This document shows positions 7,401-19,008 of a stretch of DNA of 26,628 bases, piece by piece. Origin of the DNA: PVC group bacterium (GTDB taxonomy: Bacteria; Verrucomicrobiota; Kiritimatiellia; UBA8416; PXDI01); contig PXDI01000080.1 in NCBI GenBank assembly GCA_003565095.1, positions 1 through 26,628 of the forward strand. Reading direction: 5' to 3'. The translations under genes and the position numbers were made by a program. The notes below the pieces were generated by a model. That model had not been told where the DNA came from. It made no database searches and saw only the letters and a list, made by a program, of their open reading frames with translations. Position 1 is the first letter of the stretch. Each line of letters starts with the position of its first letter.

Positions 7401-8245
7401 TTGTCGGTGACTACCGGCCGAAGTTTGCCGAGCTTGATGAAGAGCGCGAGCAGGCGTTGATCAGGGTTGAGAGCGGTGACGATGTTGATTCCGGCATCAT
7501 TAAGCAGGTGCGGGTGTACGTTGCAACCAAGAAGAAGCTGGAAGTCGGTGACAAGCTGGCCGGCCGCCACGGTAACAAGGGTGTGGTTGCGCGGATTGTT
7601 CCGGATTGTGACATGCCGTTTCTGCCGGACGGCACTCCGGTTGATATTGTGCTCAATCCGCTGGGTGTACCGTCACGAATGAATCTTGGACAGATTTTTG
7701 AGACGCATCTTGGTGCAGCCTGCAAGCTGCTAGGCATGCATGCGGCTTCTCCGGTATTTGACGGCATTTCCGAGGCGCAGATCTCAAAGATGCTGACTGA
7801 AGCCGGGTTGTCCGGTGACGGAAAGACGATCCTGTATGACGGCCGGACCGGCGAACCTTTTGACCAGCGGGTTGTGGTGGGGCAGATTTATATGCTTAAG
7901 CTGCATCATCTGGTCAGCGAGAAGATTCATGCCCGTGCGGTCGGTCCGTATTCGCTGGTGACACAGCAGCCGCTGGGCGGCAAGGCGCAGTACGGCGGAC
8001 AGCGTATGGGTGAAATGGAGGTCTGGGCGCTTGAAGCCTACGGGGCGGCTTATGCCTTGCAGGAACTCTTGACGGTAAAGAGCGATGACGTGGCTGGGCG
8101 CACACGCATTTATGAGGCAATTGTTAAAGGGGAAAACACGCTTGAAGCGGGTGTTCCTGAGTCATTCAGCGTGCTTGTCAATGAGCTGCGCGGGCTGTGC
8201 CTCGATGTGAAAACAAATGTTGACGAAGACAATTTCGGGCTTTAA
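4478..8245 (+). CDS. rpoB: RNA polymerase beta subunit
   Basis: RpoB forms one pincer and half of the active site of RNA polymerase. I start at ATG 4478 (MAKRTSYGKLKSVI) behind gcgaggtgccgg. An in-frame GTG at 4397 would translate the upstream hairpin and is rejected. The protein is 1255 residues. Visible features are a run of six Arg at 184-189, the rifampicin region at about 448-472 (SQLSQFMDQ then HKRRLSALGPGG), RERAGFEVRDVH, and GEKAAEVRDTSLTVPSG followed by a charged insertion of the Proteobacteria/PVC type. DKLAGRHGNKG and a C-terminus typical of the family follow. rpoC begins 24 bases later. Confidence 0.99.
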   Translation: MAKRTSYGKLKSVINPPDLIGLQTRSYDQFLQRGVAPDKRAAIGLEAVLREVFPIESYDGRYLLDYVRYDLAEPKMSPIVALNENQTFAAPLHVTFRLKDGDEVREESVYMGEIPLMTDDGAFVVNGAERVVVSQLHRSPGICAEESLHANGTTLYSVRIIPDRGSWVELQFDTSDNIWIYMDRRRRRRKFLASTFLRALGYGTDEEVLGLYYSFRSIKTGAAHSAEELEFLVCKDDVFDLDSKSVLARRYEPLTEALLEQMREAGISKLDVVDVSWDEGVFLSTVKSDQTHTTDDALKDIYHRLRPGDPATPSNARQLLRRLFFDARRYDLGRVGRYKINQKLGLTGKVEDDLRTLDKLDAVEAIRYLLQIRRGEESVDDIDHLGSRRIRTVGELLENQCRVGLVRTERLIRERMTLHDPAKGLLTPQKLVNSKSLSAVVQDFFGRSQLSQFMDQTNALSALAHKRRLSALGPGGLSRERAGFEVRDVHSSHYGRICPIETPEGPNIGLISSLGVFALINDFGFIESPYRRVENGRVTDEVEYLSADREEKFVIAQANAPLDDKGRFVNERVSVRYRAEFLEVPREKVQYMDVSPMQVISIAASMIPFLEHDDANRALMGANMMRQAVPLMKAERPYVATGMEALAAKDSCVTVVAREAGKVAYVSADRIVVTRDGQMPSKKDKPDSYQEYDLQKFRRSNAGTCWNQTPIVTVGQKVQKGQCLADGPGTSEGEMALGRNLSVAFMPWSGYNFEDAIILSERIVRDDVFTSVHIHDFEVGARDTKLGPEEITRDIPNGGEEALRNLASDGVIRIGAEGKPGDILVGKITPKSETELAPEERLLRAIFGEKAAEVRDTSLTVPSGTYGIVMDVKTTAHKDVKSVDASSPTERKKQIKGIQEEHKSKIQQLTEELTEALSNILLGEKIPLDVTDSETGEVIIPANRKITKTLLRKLAAASEHMHIDSSPIQIKIDEIVGDYRPKFAELDEEREQALIRVESGDDVDSGIIKQVRVYVATKKKLEVGDKLAGRHGNKGVVARIVPDCDMPFLPDGTPVDIVLNPLGVPSRMNLGQIFETHLGAACKLLGMHAASPVFDGISEAQISKMLTEAGLSGDGKTILYDGRTGEPFDQRVVVGQIYMLKLHHLVSEKIHARAVGPYSLVTQQPLGGKAQYGGQRMGEMEVWALEAYGAAYALQELLTVKSDDVAGRTRIYEAIVKGENTLEAGVPESFSVLVNELRGLCLDVKTNVDEDNFGL

Positions 8246-8269
8246 TCATCCCGTATCCGGAGGCAGAAA

Positions 8270-12436
<4,167 letters not shown>

Positions 12437-12451
12437 TACTTGCAATCGATT

Positions 12452-12482
12452 GAAGCCGGTGATAGTCTCCGGCTTCTTTTTT
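12452..12482 (+). terminator. Rho-independent terminator after rpoC
   Basis: GAAGCCGG (12452-12459) pairs perfectly with CCGGCTTC (12469-12476) around a 9-base loop and is followed at once by six T (12477-12482). It begins 15 bases after the rpoC stop and is the most convincing terminator in the window. It separates the polymerase genes from rpsL, which starts 32 bases later. Confidence 0.85.
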
Positions 12483-12513
12483 GTCAGTCAGGAATGATGA
12501 GGATAGATAAAGT

Positions 12514-12888
12514 ATGCCGACAATAAACCAGCTTGTACGCAATGGGCGCAGGAAGATGAAGCAGAAAAGCAAGTCTCCGGCGCTGGCTAACTGCCCGCAA
12601 CGCCGCGGGGTGTGTTTGTCTGTTAAGACGCAAACGCCGAAGAAACCGAACTCGGCTTTGCGGAAGGTGGCGCGTGTCAGACTCACCTCGGGTTTCGAGG
12701 TGAGTGCGTACATTCCTGGTGAAGGGCACAATCTGCAGGAGCACAGTGTTGTTCTGGTGCGCGGCGGCCGCGTGGCCGACTTGCCGGGTGTGCGTTATCA
12801 CGTGGTACGCGGCACGCTGGACTGTCTTGGAGTTGACGGCCGCAAGCGCGGACGCTCGAAGTATGGCGTCAAACGGAAAACTAAATAA
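12514..12888 (+). CDS. rpsL: 30S ribosomal protein S12
   Basis: S12 sits at the decoding centre and is the classic streptomycin target. The 124 residues align with E. coli numbering without gaps up to the second loop. Lys43 in TPKKPNSALRK is the drug-sensitive form. In the second loop, which is normally RVKDLPGV, position 88 is Ala (gcc at 12775-12777). Asp89, the residue methylthiolated by RimO in many bacteria, is kept. The ATG follows gatgaggat. The gene starts the str set after the rpoC terminator. Its promoter is not evident, so readthrough is likely. Confidence 0.98.
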   Translation: MPTINQLVRNGRRKMKQKSKSPALANCPQRRGVCLSVKTQTPKKPNSALRKVARVRLTSGFEVSAYIPGEGHNLQEHSVVLVRGGRVADLPGVRYHVVRGTLDCLGVDGRKRGRSKYGVKRKTK

Positions 12889-12912
12889 GTTTAAGCGGGA
12901 GATAGTGACACA

Positions 12913-13383
12913 ATGGCCAGAAGGCACAGAGCGGAAAAAAGGACGCTGATCCCGGATCCGAAGTTTAATAGCGAGCTGGTGGCAAAGCTGATAAACTCGA
13001 TCATGGAACGTGGCAAGAAAACCACGGCGGAAAAGATTGTATACGGAGCGCTGAAGCAAATCGGCGAGAAGATGAACGAGGATCCGCTGGAGGTGCTGGT
13101 TCGTGCGGTTGACAATATGAAGCCGCGAGTTGAAGTGAAATCGCGGCGGGTTGGCGGTGCCACTTATCAGGTGCCGGTAGAAATCAGCCGTGAACGCCAG
13201 TTGGCGCTGGCAATGCGCTGGCTCGGGCAGTACTCGCGGGGACGCCGCGGGATGCCGATGGAGAAAGCTGTTGCACTTGAACTGATGGATGCTTTCAACA
13301 ATCAGGGTAATGTAATTAAGAAGCGGGACGATACGCACAAAATGGCTCAGGCCAACAAGGCTTTTGCGCATTACGCCTGGTAA
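12913..13383 (+). CDS. rpsG: 30S ribosomal protein S7
   Basis: S7 nucleates assembly of the 30S head and contacts E-site tRNA. The 156 residues have the standard form: MARRHRAEKR, then SELVAKLINSIMERGKK, MKPRVEVKSRRVGGATYQVP, and the C-terminal segment DDTHKMAQANKAFAHYAW. GGGAG upstream supports the ATG. It follows rpsL by 24 bases, as in the str operon. In E. coli S7 represses its own operon through the rpsL-rpsG junction; this gap is too short to judge. Confidence 0.98.
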   Translation: MARRHRAEKRTLIPDPKFNSELVAKLINSIMERGKKTTAEKIVYGALKQIGEKMNEDPLEVLVRAVDNMKPRVEVKSRRVGGATYQVPVEISRERQLALAMRWLGQYSRGRRGMPMEKAVALELMDAFNNQGNVIKKRDDTHKMAQANKAFAHYAW

Positions 13384-13456
13384 ATTTGCGGGCACGCGGA
13401 CTGTTGAGTTTTATGATCGGGCTGCCGATTGTTTATAGAAAAGTGAATGAGAGATT

Positions 13457-15589
13457 ATGGGATTGGTTTTGGAACAGAAGAATGACAGCAAGAAGGCTGC
13501 AGCGGGGAAGGGTAAATCCGGCTCCGTTCAGGCTGACTTGGCGCGTCTACGCAATATTGGAATCGTCGCCCACATTGATGCGGGCAAGACGACGACTTCC
13601 GAGCGTATTCTGTTTTATGCAGGTTTGCTGCATAAGCTGGGCGAAGTTCACGACGGTACCGCGGTAATGGACTGGATGATTCAGGAGAAAGAACGCGGGA
13701 TTACTATACAAAGCGCGGCAACCACCTGTTTCTGGTCGGATTGTCAGATTAATGTTATCGATACTCCGGGCCATGTAGATTTTACTGTTGAAGTTGAGCG
13801 TTCGCTACGTGTGCTTGATGGTGCGGTAGTGGTTTTTTGTGCAGTTGGCGGAGTGCAGCCGCAGTCTGAGACTGTCTGGCGGCAGGCTGACCGTTATCGT
13901 GTGCCGCGAATGGTGTTTATTAATAAGATGGACCGCATGGGGGCATCTTTTGAGACGGTTGTGGCGGAGATTCGCAAGCGTTTACATGCTGAGCCGGCGG
14001 TTGTGCAACTACCGTGGGGGCAGGCTGAAGATTTTCGCGGTGTGATTGATTTGCTGGGGATGCGCTGTCTTGAGTTTGTCGAGGAGTCGCTGGGCGCAGA
14101 GGTGCGTGAGGTGCCGATGCCGCAGGAAATGGCGGTTGAAGCGGAGAAAGCACGGGCGGCATTGGTGGAGTGCATCGCTGAACGTGACGAGGAGGTTCTG
14201 GCGGCTTATCTTGAACATGCGGATGTGCCGGCCGGTTTGCTGGCTGCCGGTTTGCGCCGGTTGACGATTGCAAACCGTGTTACCCCGGTGCTTTGCGGGT
14301 CGTCGCTGCGCAACAAGGGCATTCAGCCTTTACTGGATGCGGTGGTCGGTTACCTGCCTTCGCCGCTGGATGTTCCGCCGGTTGAGGGGCATAATCCGAA
14401 AGATGAAAGCCCCATACAGCGCAAGGCTGATGTGCAGGAGCCGCTGAGTGCGCTGGTCTTCAAGCTGGCAAATGATCCGTATGTGGGCAGACTTTATTTT
14501 GTTAGAATTTATTCCGGTATTCTGAAGCGTGGACAGAATGTGTTTAATCCGCGTACCCGCCGCCGTGAGCGGGTTATGAAGCTGATGCGTTTGCACGCTG
14601 ACAGCCGCACCGAGGTGGAGAGTTTCGGCGCCGGTGACATCGGGGCCCTGGTGGGGTTGAAGGATGTGACTACCGCCGACACTCTTTGTGCCGAAAACGC
14701 ACCGATCGAGCTGGAGCGCATGAAGCTGCCCGAGCCGGTTGTTTTCATGGCGATTGAACCGCGTACGCGGGGCGATCGGGATAAGCTGGATGAGGCTTTA
14801 CGTAATATGTCCGATGAGGATCCTTCGTGTGTGGTCCGTCGGAATGAGGAAACCGGGCAGAATATTATCAGCGGTATGGGCGAGTTGCATTTGGAGATCA
14901 TCAAGGACCGCTTGCTGCGGGAGCACAAGGTTGAAGCGAATACCGGCCGACCGATGGTTGCATATTATGAAACGGTAACGGCGGAAGCTGCTGTGCGCTA
15001 TGATTTCGACCGTGAGATCGGGCAGACACGGCAGGTTGCCGCGGTAGAGATCAGTGTGGCTCCGGCCGGGCGCGGCAACGGCAACAGTATGAATTTCAGT
15101 GTTTCGCGTGGTCAGATTCCCGAGGAATTCCGGGCGGACATAGAGGGCGGGTTGCAGGATGCGCTGTATACAGGGGTGTTGGCACGCTATCCGCTGACGG
15201 ATGTAAAGGTGACGGTTACGGGCGGTGAGGCCACTCCGGAGTACAGTACCGGGGTTGCATTCAGAACTGCTGCTACAATGGCATTACGCGAGGCGGTAAT
15301 GCAGGCGGCACCGCAACTGCTCGAGCCGATTATGTTTGTAGAGATTATCACTCCCCAGGAATCGATGGGCGAAGTGATGGGCGATTTGAATATGCGGCGC
15401 GGTAAGGTTATCGAGATGAATACACGCGGGGAACTGCAGGTGATTCACGCGCGCATCCCGATGGCGGAGTTATTTGGTTATGCAACGGCAATTCGCTCGC
15501 TGACCCGCGGGCGGGCTGGTTATACAATGGAACCCGAGAAGCTTGAGGTGGTCCCGCAGGCGATCAGGGATGAACTAGTTAATAGGTGA
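13457..15589 (+). CDS. fusA: Elongation factor G
   Basis: EF-G is the GTPase that moves tRNAs and mRNA through the ribosome and splits ribosomes with RRF. The 710 residues show G1 AHIDAGKTT (38-46), ERGITIQSAATT, DTPGHVDF, NKMD and GSSLRNKG. Domains II-V follow, with GMGELHLEI and the C-terminal MNTRGELQVIHARIPMAELFGYATAIRSLTRGRA split over domain V. A Lys-rich extension of about 20 residues precedes the G domain; no later ATG or GTG offers a shorter start. The ribosome site (gagag, three bases from the ATG) is weak. Bacteria have several EF-G subfamilies; I call fusA from position and cannot assign the subfamily. No tuf follows. Confidence 0.95.
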   Translation: MGLVLEQKNDSKKAAAGKGKSGSVQADLARLRNIGIVAHIDAGKTTTSERILFYAGLLHKLGEVHDGTAVMDWMIQEKERGITIQSAATTCFWSDCQINVIDTPGHVDFTVEVERSLRVLDGAVVVFCAVGGVQPQSETVWRQADRYRVPRMVFINKMDRMGASFETVVAEIRKRLHAEPAVVQLPWGQAEDFRGVIDLLGMRCLEFVEESLGAEVREVPMPQEMAVEAEKARAALVECIAERDEEVLAAYLEHADVPAGLLAAGLRRLTIANRVTPVLCGSSLRNKGIQPLLDAVVGYLPSPLDVPPVEGHNPKDESPIQRKADVQEPLSALVFKLANDPYVGRLYFVRIYSGILKRGQNVFNPRTRRRERVMKLMRLHADSRTEVESFGAGDIGALVGLKDVTTADTLCAENAPIELERMKLPEPVVFMAIEPRTRGDRDKLDEALRNMSDEDPSCVVRRNEETGQNIISGMGELHLEIIKDRLLREHKVEANTGRPMVAYYETVTAEAAVRYDFDREIGQTRQVAAVEISVAPAGRGNGNSMNFSVSRGQIPEEFRADIEGGLQDALYTGVLARYPLTDVKVTVTGGEATPEYSTGVAFRTAATMALREAVMQAAPQLLEPIMFVEIITPQESMGEVMGDLNMRRGKVIEMNTRGELQVIHARIPMAELFGYATAIRSLTRGRAGYTMEPEKLEVVPQAIRDELVNR

Positions 15590-15600
15590 GAGCAGGTATC

Positions 15601-15909
15601 ATGGAAGGTCAGCGCATACGAATCCGTTTACAGGCTTATGATCATGGCGTGCTGGATCAGGCGGTCATGGACATTATCGAAACGGCAAAGGGAACCGGTG
15701 CGATGGTAGTGGGGCCGATCCCGCTGCCTACGGTAATCGAACGTTACACGGTCAACAGAAGTCCGCATGTGGATAAGAAGTCCATGGATCAGTTCGAAAT
15801 GCGTACGCACAAACGGTTATTGGATATAGTGGAACCGACGGCTAAAACAGTGGATGAATTGAAGAAACTGAATTTACCGGCCGGAGTGGATATAACGATA
15901 AAGATCTGA
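15601..15909 (+). CDS. rpsJ: 30S ribosomal protein S10
   Basis: S10 is a 30S head protein that also binds NusG. The ATG at 15601 gives MEGQRIRIRLQAYDHG and 102 residues, the family length. An in-frame GTG at 15586 overlaps the fusA stop but has no ribosome site. Conserved segments include GPIPLPT and MRTHKRLLDI, ending DITIKI. It follows fusA by 11 bases, so the str and S10 gene sets are joined without tuf or a promoter. Confidence 0.97.
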   Translation: MEGQRIRIRLQAYDHGVLDQAVMDIIETAKGTGAMVVGPIPLPTVIERYTVNRSPHVDKKSMDQFEMRTHKRLLDIVEPTAKTVDELKKLNLPAGVDITIKI

Positions 15910-15918
15910 TGGTGAGTA

Positions 15919-16557
15919 ATGGACGGTATATTAGGACGTAAAGTAGGAATGACGCAGGTTTATGACGCGGCCGGACGCCGTGTTGCGGTAACGCTGATTG
16001 AAGCGGGACCCTGCGTGGTTGTGCAGCGTAAGACTGCGGCCCGTGACGGCTATGAAGCCGTTCAGATGGGTTTTGTTGAGCAGAAACCGCAGCGCGTGAA
16101 TAAGGCCATGAGCGGTCATTTTGCGGCTGGCGGAACCGCACCGCACAAGGTGTTGCGTGAAGTGCATCTTGAGCAGGGCGAGGAAGCGGCTGCCGGGGAG
16201 CAGATCACTGTCAGCCTTTTTGACGGCGAGGAATATCTGGATGTGCTCGGAGTGACCAAGGGACGCGGTTTCCAGGGGCCGGTAAAGCGGCACAGAATGG
16301 CCGGCGGCCGGATGACACACGGTGGACATTCCAAGCGCCGTATCGGTGCCATTGGCGAGTGTTCATATCCGGCACGTGTTGCAAAAGGCAAGCGTATGCC
16401 GGGCCAGATGGGCCATGTACATGTAACGGTGCAAAATCTTAAGATAGTGAAGATTCAGCCGGAAGATAATCTGCTGCTGGTGCAGGGGGCGGTTCCCGGT
16501 CCTAACGGCGGTATTGTTCTGGTGCGCAAGAGTCTGAAGAAGAGGAAGTCGGCATGA
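15919..16557 (+). CDS. rplC: 50S ribosomal protein L3
   Basis: L3 is an early-assembly protein whose loop reaches the peptidyl transferase centre. The 212 residues start MDGILGRKVGMTQVYD and carry the family signature around VTKGRGFQGPVKRH and GGRMTHGGHSKRRIGAIG, then MPGQMGHVHVTVQNL. Length is normal. The stop overlaps the rplD start in an ATGA arrangement, implying translational coupling. The ATG is nine bases after the rpsJ stop. Confidence 0.98.
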   Translation: MDGILGRKVGMTQVYDAAGRRVAVTLIEAGPCVVVQRKTAARDGYEAVQMGFVEQKPQRVNKAMSGHFAAGGTAPHKVLREVHLEQGEEAAAGEQITVSLFDGEEYLDVLGVTKGRGFQGPVKRHRMAGGRMTHGGHSKRRIGAIGECSYPARVAKGKRMPGQMGHVHVTVQNLKIVKIQPEDNLLLVQGAVPGPNGGIVLVRKSLKKRKSA

Positions 16558-17198
16558 GCAAGATTAAGAAAATTTCTTTAAGCGGACAGGTCTCCGGCGA
16601 TGTAGAATGGCCGGATGATTTGCTGCAATCGGAGCGCGGCAGCCAGGCTGTGCATGATGCGGTGGTAAATACCCGCAACCGCCAGCGTGCCGGGACAGCG
16701 TCGACGCTTTCCAAAGGTGAAGTTGCCGGCAGCAACCGCAAGCCATGGCGCCAGAAGGGGACAGGCCGTGCGCGTGCCGGTTACCGTCAGTCTCCGGTCT
16801 GGCGTGGCGGTGGTGTGGCCTTTGGCCCGCACCCGCGTGATTTTGGCGGAAAGATCAATAAGAAAGTTGCGCGTCTGGCATTCAGCCGGGCCTTGAGCGA
16901 CAAGATTGCCGCCGGTGAGTTTACTGTGCTGGAGGAATTGAGTGTTACGGCACCGAAGACAAAGGAATTTGCTGCTTTGATGAAGGCATTGAACGTCGAG
17001 CGTGGCGCATTGTTTATTGATGCAGAGCCGACGGCAGATGTCAAACTGGCTGTCAGGAACATTCCGAAGACGGTATTGATGCGGGCGTCAGATGTCAGTA
17101 CGACTGAATTGCTGCGTTATCCGGTTGTTTTTGCAACGGTCGCGGCGCTGGAGGTCTTGAAGGCGCGGGTTGGCAAGGTGGCAGGGGGTGCGCAATGA
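16554..17198 (+). CDS. rplD: 50S ribosomal protein L4
   Basis: L4 lines the peptide exit tunnel with its long loop. The 214 residues include the macrolide-relevant loop KPWRQKGTGRARAGYRQSP followed by WRGGGVAFGP, and the C-terminal alpha/beta domain (TAPKTKEF, NIPKTVLMRA). In E. coli L4 represses the S10 operon through a leader before rpsJ; no such leader exists here. Start and stop both overlap neighbours by four bases (ATGA). Confidence 0.98.
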   Translation: MSKIKKISLSGQVSGDVEWPDDLLQSERGSQAVHDAVVNTRNRQRAGTASTLSKGEVAGSNRKPWRQKGTGRARAGYRQSPVWRGGGVAFGPHPRDFGGKINKKVARLAFSRALSDKIAAGEFTVLEELSVTAPKTKEFAALMKALNVERGALFIDAEPTADVKLAVRNIPKTVLMRASDVSTTELLRYPVVFATVAALEVLKARVGKVAGGAQ

Positions 17199-17485
17199 TC
17201 AAGGAAAGCAGTAGGATTGTCCGGCGCATTCAGGTAACGGAGAAGGCCACTGGGCTGGCGGACTCCGGTAACCAGTATTTTTTTGAAGTTGACCGTACGG
17301 CCAACAAAATTGAAATCAAGGATGCGGTTGAGAAACTTTTTGACGTACGTGTGGACAGGGTCAACACGATGCGTTATTCAGGTAAGCGCAAGCGCGTACG
17401 CGGGCAGTGGCGCATGGGACAGCGCTCAGACTGGAAGCGCGCGGTTGTTACATTGAAGGATGGTTACAAGATCGAGCTGGCATAG
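17195..17485 (+). CDS. rplW: 50S ribosomal protein L23
   Basis: L23 sits at the tunnel exit and docks trigger factor and SRP. The 96 residues have the usual VTEKAT start, the long-loop sheet domain (QYFFEVDRTANKIEIKDAVEKLF is split across it), VDRVNTMRYSGKRKR, and the end KRAVVTLKDGYKIELA. Length is typical. The ATG overlaps the rplD stop by four bases. Confidence 0.97.
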   Translation: MIKESSRIVRRIQVTEKATGLADSGNQYFFEVDRTANKIEIKDAVEKLFDVRVDRVNTMRYSGKRKRVRGQWRMGQRSDWKRAVVTLKDGYKIELA

Positions 17486-17507
17486 CAGCCGGAGCGGAGA
17501 GAGAAGA

Positions 17508-18332
17508 ATGGCTTTAAAGAAATATAAACCGACGACACCGAGCCGCAGGTCGGCTACGTCGCTATCGTTAGATGAAGTTACCCGGGGTAAGCCCGAGCGT
17601 TCGCTCACTGAGCCGCTGAAACGCAGCGGCGGGCGTAATTCCGCCGGGCGTATTTCAGTGCGTCATCGCGGCGGCGGTCACAAGCGGCGTTACCGTGTGA
17701 TTGATTTCAGGCGTGACAAGACCGGAATTCCCGCAAAAGTCGCCGCGATAGAGTATGATCCAAACCGTTCGGCTCATATTGCCTTGTTGCATTATGCCGA
17801 CGGGGAGAAACGCTATATTCTTGCGCCGGTCGGTTTGGCCGTCGGGCAGTCGCTTTTGTCGGGCGCGGATGCTGAGCCGATCGTCGGCAATTCACTGCCG
17901 CTGGCACGGATACCGCTGGGGATGACGGTTCATAATATTGAGCTTGAGCCCGGCCGCGGCGGACGGATTGTCCGTTCAGCGGGCAGCGGGGCGCAGCTTA
18001 TGTCGCGTGAGGGGCAGTTTGCTCAAATCAAGCTGCCTTCAGGTGAGATCCGGCAGATCAATGTGAACTGCTGTGCGACAGTCGGCCAGGTTGGCAATCT
18101 TGATCATGGTAACGTTAGTGACGGCAAAGCCGGCCGGCGGCGCTGGCGCGGCGTACGCCCGACGGTACGTGGTGTTGTTATGAACCCGGTTGACCACCCG
18201 ATGGGCGGTGGTGAAGGACGCACCGCCGGTGGCGGGCATCCTGTATCGCCTTGGGGCAAGCTGGCCAAGGCCGGAAAAACTCGTGGAAGGCGCAAACCTT
18301 CCAATAAATTCATTGTGAAGCGGAGAAAATAG
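17508..18332 (+). CDS. rplB: 50S ribosomal protein L2
   Basis: L2 is a core 50S protein needed for subunit joining and peptidyl transfer. I choose ATG 17508 (MALKKYKPTTPSRR) behind ggagagagaag. The longer frame from 17460 runs inside rplW and lacks family sequence. The protein is 274 residues. It shows GGRNSAGRISVRHRGGGHK, EYDPNRSAHIALL and NPVDHPMGGGEGR. The DHP His corresponds to the functionally important His229 of E. coli L2. The basic C-terminus KPSNKFIVKRRK is normal. Confidence 0.98.
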   Translation: MALKKYKPTTPSRRSATSLSLDEVTRGKPERSLTEPLKRSGGRNSAGRISVRHRGGGHKRRYRVIDFRRDKTGIPAKVAAIEYDPNRSAHIALLHYADGEKRYILAPVGLAVGQSLLSGADAEPIVGNSLPLARIPLGMTVHNIELEPGRGGRIVRSAGSGAQLMSREGQFAQIKLPSGEIRQINVNCCATVGQVGNLDHGNVSDGKAGRRRWRGVRPTVRGVVMNPVDHPMGGGEGRTAGGGHPVSPWGKLAKAGKTRGRRKPSNKFIVKRRK

Positions 18333-18334
18333 GA

Positions 18335-18616
18335 ATGGCGCGATCCATTAAAAAGGGGCCGTATGTTGAGGCTTCGCTATTGAAGAAGGTGGAGCGGATG
18401 AACCGGAGCGGAGACCGTAGACCGATTAAGACATGGTCACGGCGCTCGATGATTGCACCGGATTTTGTGGGCCATACGATGGCCATACATAATGGCAAAC
18501 AGCATGTGCCGATCTTTATTACAGAGAATATGGTTGGGCACCGTCTGGGTGAATTTGCTCCGACGCGTGCATTCCGCAGGCACGGCGCGTCAACCGACAA
18601 GGCGCCGGCTAAATAG
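18335..18616 (+). CDS. rpsS: 30S ribosomal protein S19
   Basis: S19 lies in the 30S head and forms bridge B1a to the large subunit. The 93 residues begin MARSIKKGPYVEASLLKKV and contain IKTWSRRSMIAPDFVGHT and HNGKQHVPIFITENMVGHRL, ending with GEFAPTRAFRRHGA. The start comes two bases after the rplB stop. Confidence 0.98.
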   Translation: MARSIKKGPYVEASLLKKVERMNRSGDRRPIKTWSRRSMIAPDFVGHTMAIHNGKQHVPIFITENMVGHRLGEFAPTRAFRRHGASTDKAPAK

Positions 18617-18631
18617 CGGAGGAATGGTAAA

Positions 18632-18988
18632 ATGGAAGTAAAAGCAACTATGAAGTTTGTGCGGATCTCGCCGACGAAATGCCGTGATCTGGCGCGCCGC
18701 ATGTGCGGCAAGCCGGTGAACGAGGCGTTGCAGATAACGCAGTTGAGCGAGCGTAAAGGCGCTTTCAATCTCGGAAAAACGCTGCGTGCGGCGATTGCCA
18801 ATGCGCAGAATAATGCCAAGCTTGAACCGGAAAATTTGTGGGTGGCGAAGGCCGTTGTGGATGAGGGGCCGCGGCTGAAGCGGCACTGGCCGCGAGCGCG
18901 CGGCATGGCCAGCCCGATTATTAAACGTACATCGCATATTAACATTGTGCTGTCGGACGCTCCGCGCCCGTGCAGCCGCAAGAAGTAA
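18632..18988 (+). CDS. rplV: 50S ribosomal protein L22
   Basis: L22 sends a beta-hairpin into the exit tunnel, where macrolide resistance changes occur. The 118 residues show RISPTKCRDLARRMCGKPV, ALQITQLSERKGAFNL, and the hairpin VDEGPRLKRHWPRARGMASP leading to KRTSHINIVLS. GGAGG at 18618-18622 lies nine bases before the ATG. Sequence similarity to better-known L22 proteins is modest in the N-terminal half. The C-terminal DAPRPCSRKK tail is slightly longer than in E. coli. Confidence 0.96.
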   Translation: MEVKATMKFVRISPTKCRDLARRMCGKPVNEALQITQLSERKGAFNLGKTLRAAIANAQNNAKLEPENLWVAKAVVDEGPRLKRHWPRARGMASPIIKRTSHINIVLSDAPRPCSRKK

Positions 18989-19008
18989 TCGAAAGAAGGA
19001 GAGTCACC

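Noticed and set aside
12481..12509. Promoter-like TTGTCA with 17-base spacing to TAGATA just before rpsL
   Set aside because: The -10 box matches only three of six bases and transcription would start at or after the rpsL ATG, so it cannot give a normal leader.
12484..13395. 303-codon open frame on the - strand across rpsL and rpsG
   Set aside because: It is fully antisense to two certain ribosomal genes, has no recognisable domain or ribosome site, and its composition (His, Arg, Leu rich) is what the reverse of such genes produces.
13416..13429. Small hairpin atcgg/ccgat in the rpsG-fusA gap, and a TATAGA box after it
   Set aside because: The stem is only five pairs with no T-run, and no -35 box lies at a usable distance from TATAGA.
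18970..19008. Longer rpsC start, and similar longer frames for rplA (2649), rpsJ (15586), rplB (17460), rplP (19652) and rplE (21334)
   Set aside because: In each case the extra codons overlap the previous gene or its stop, lack a Shine-Dalgarno site and add non-family residues; the inner start gives the normal N-terminus.
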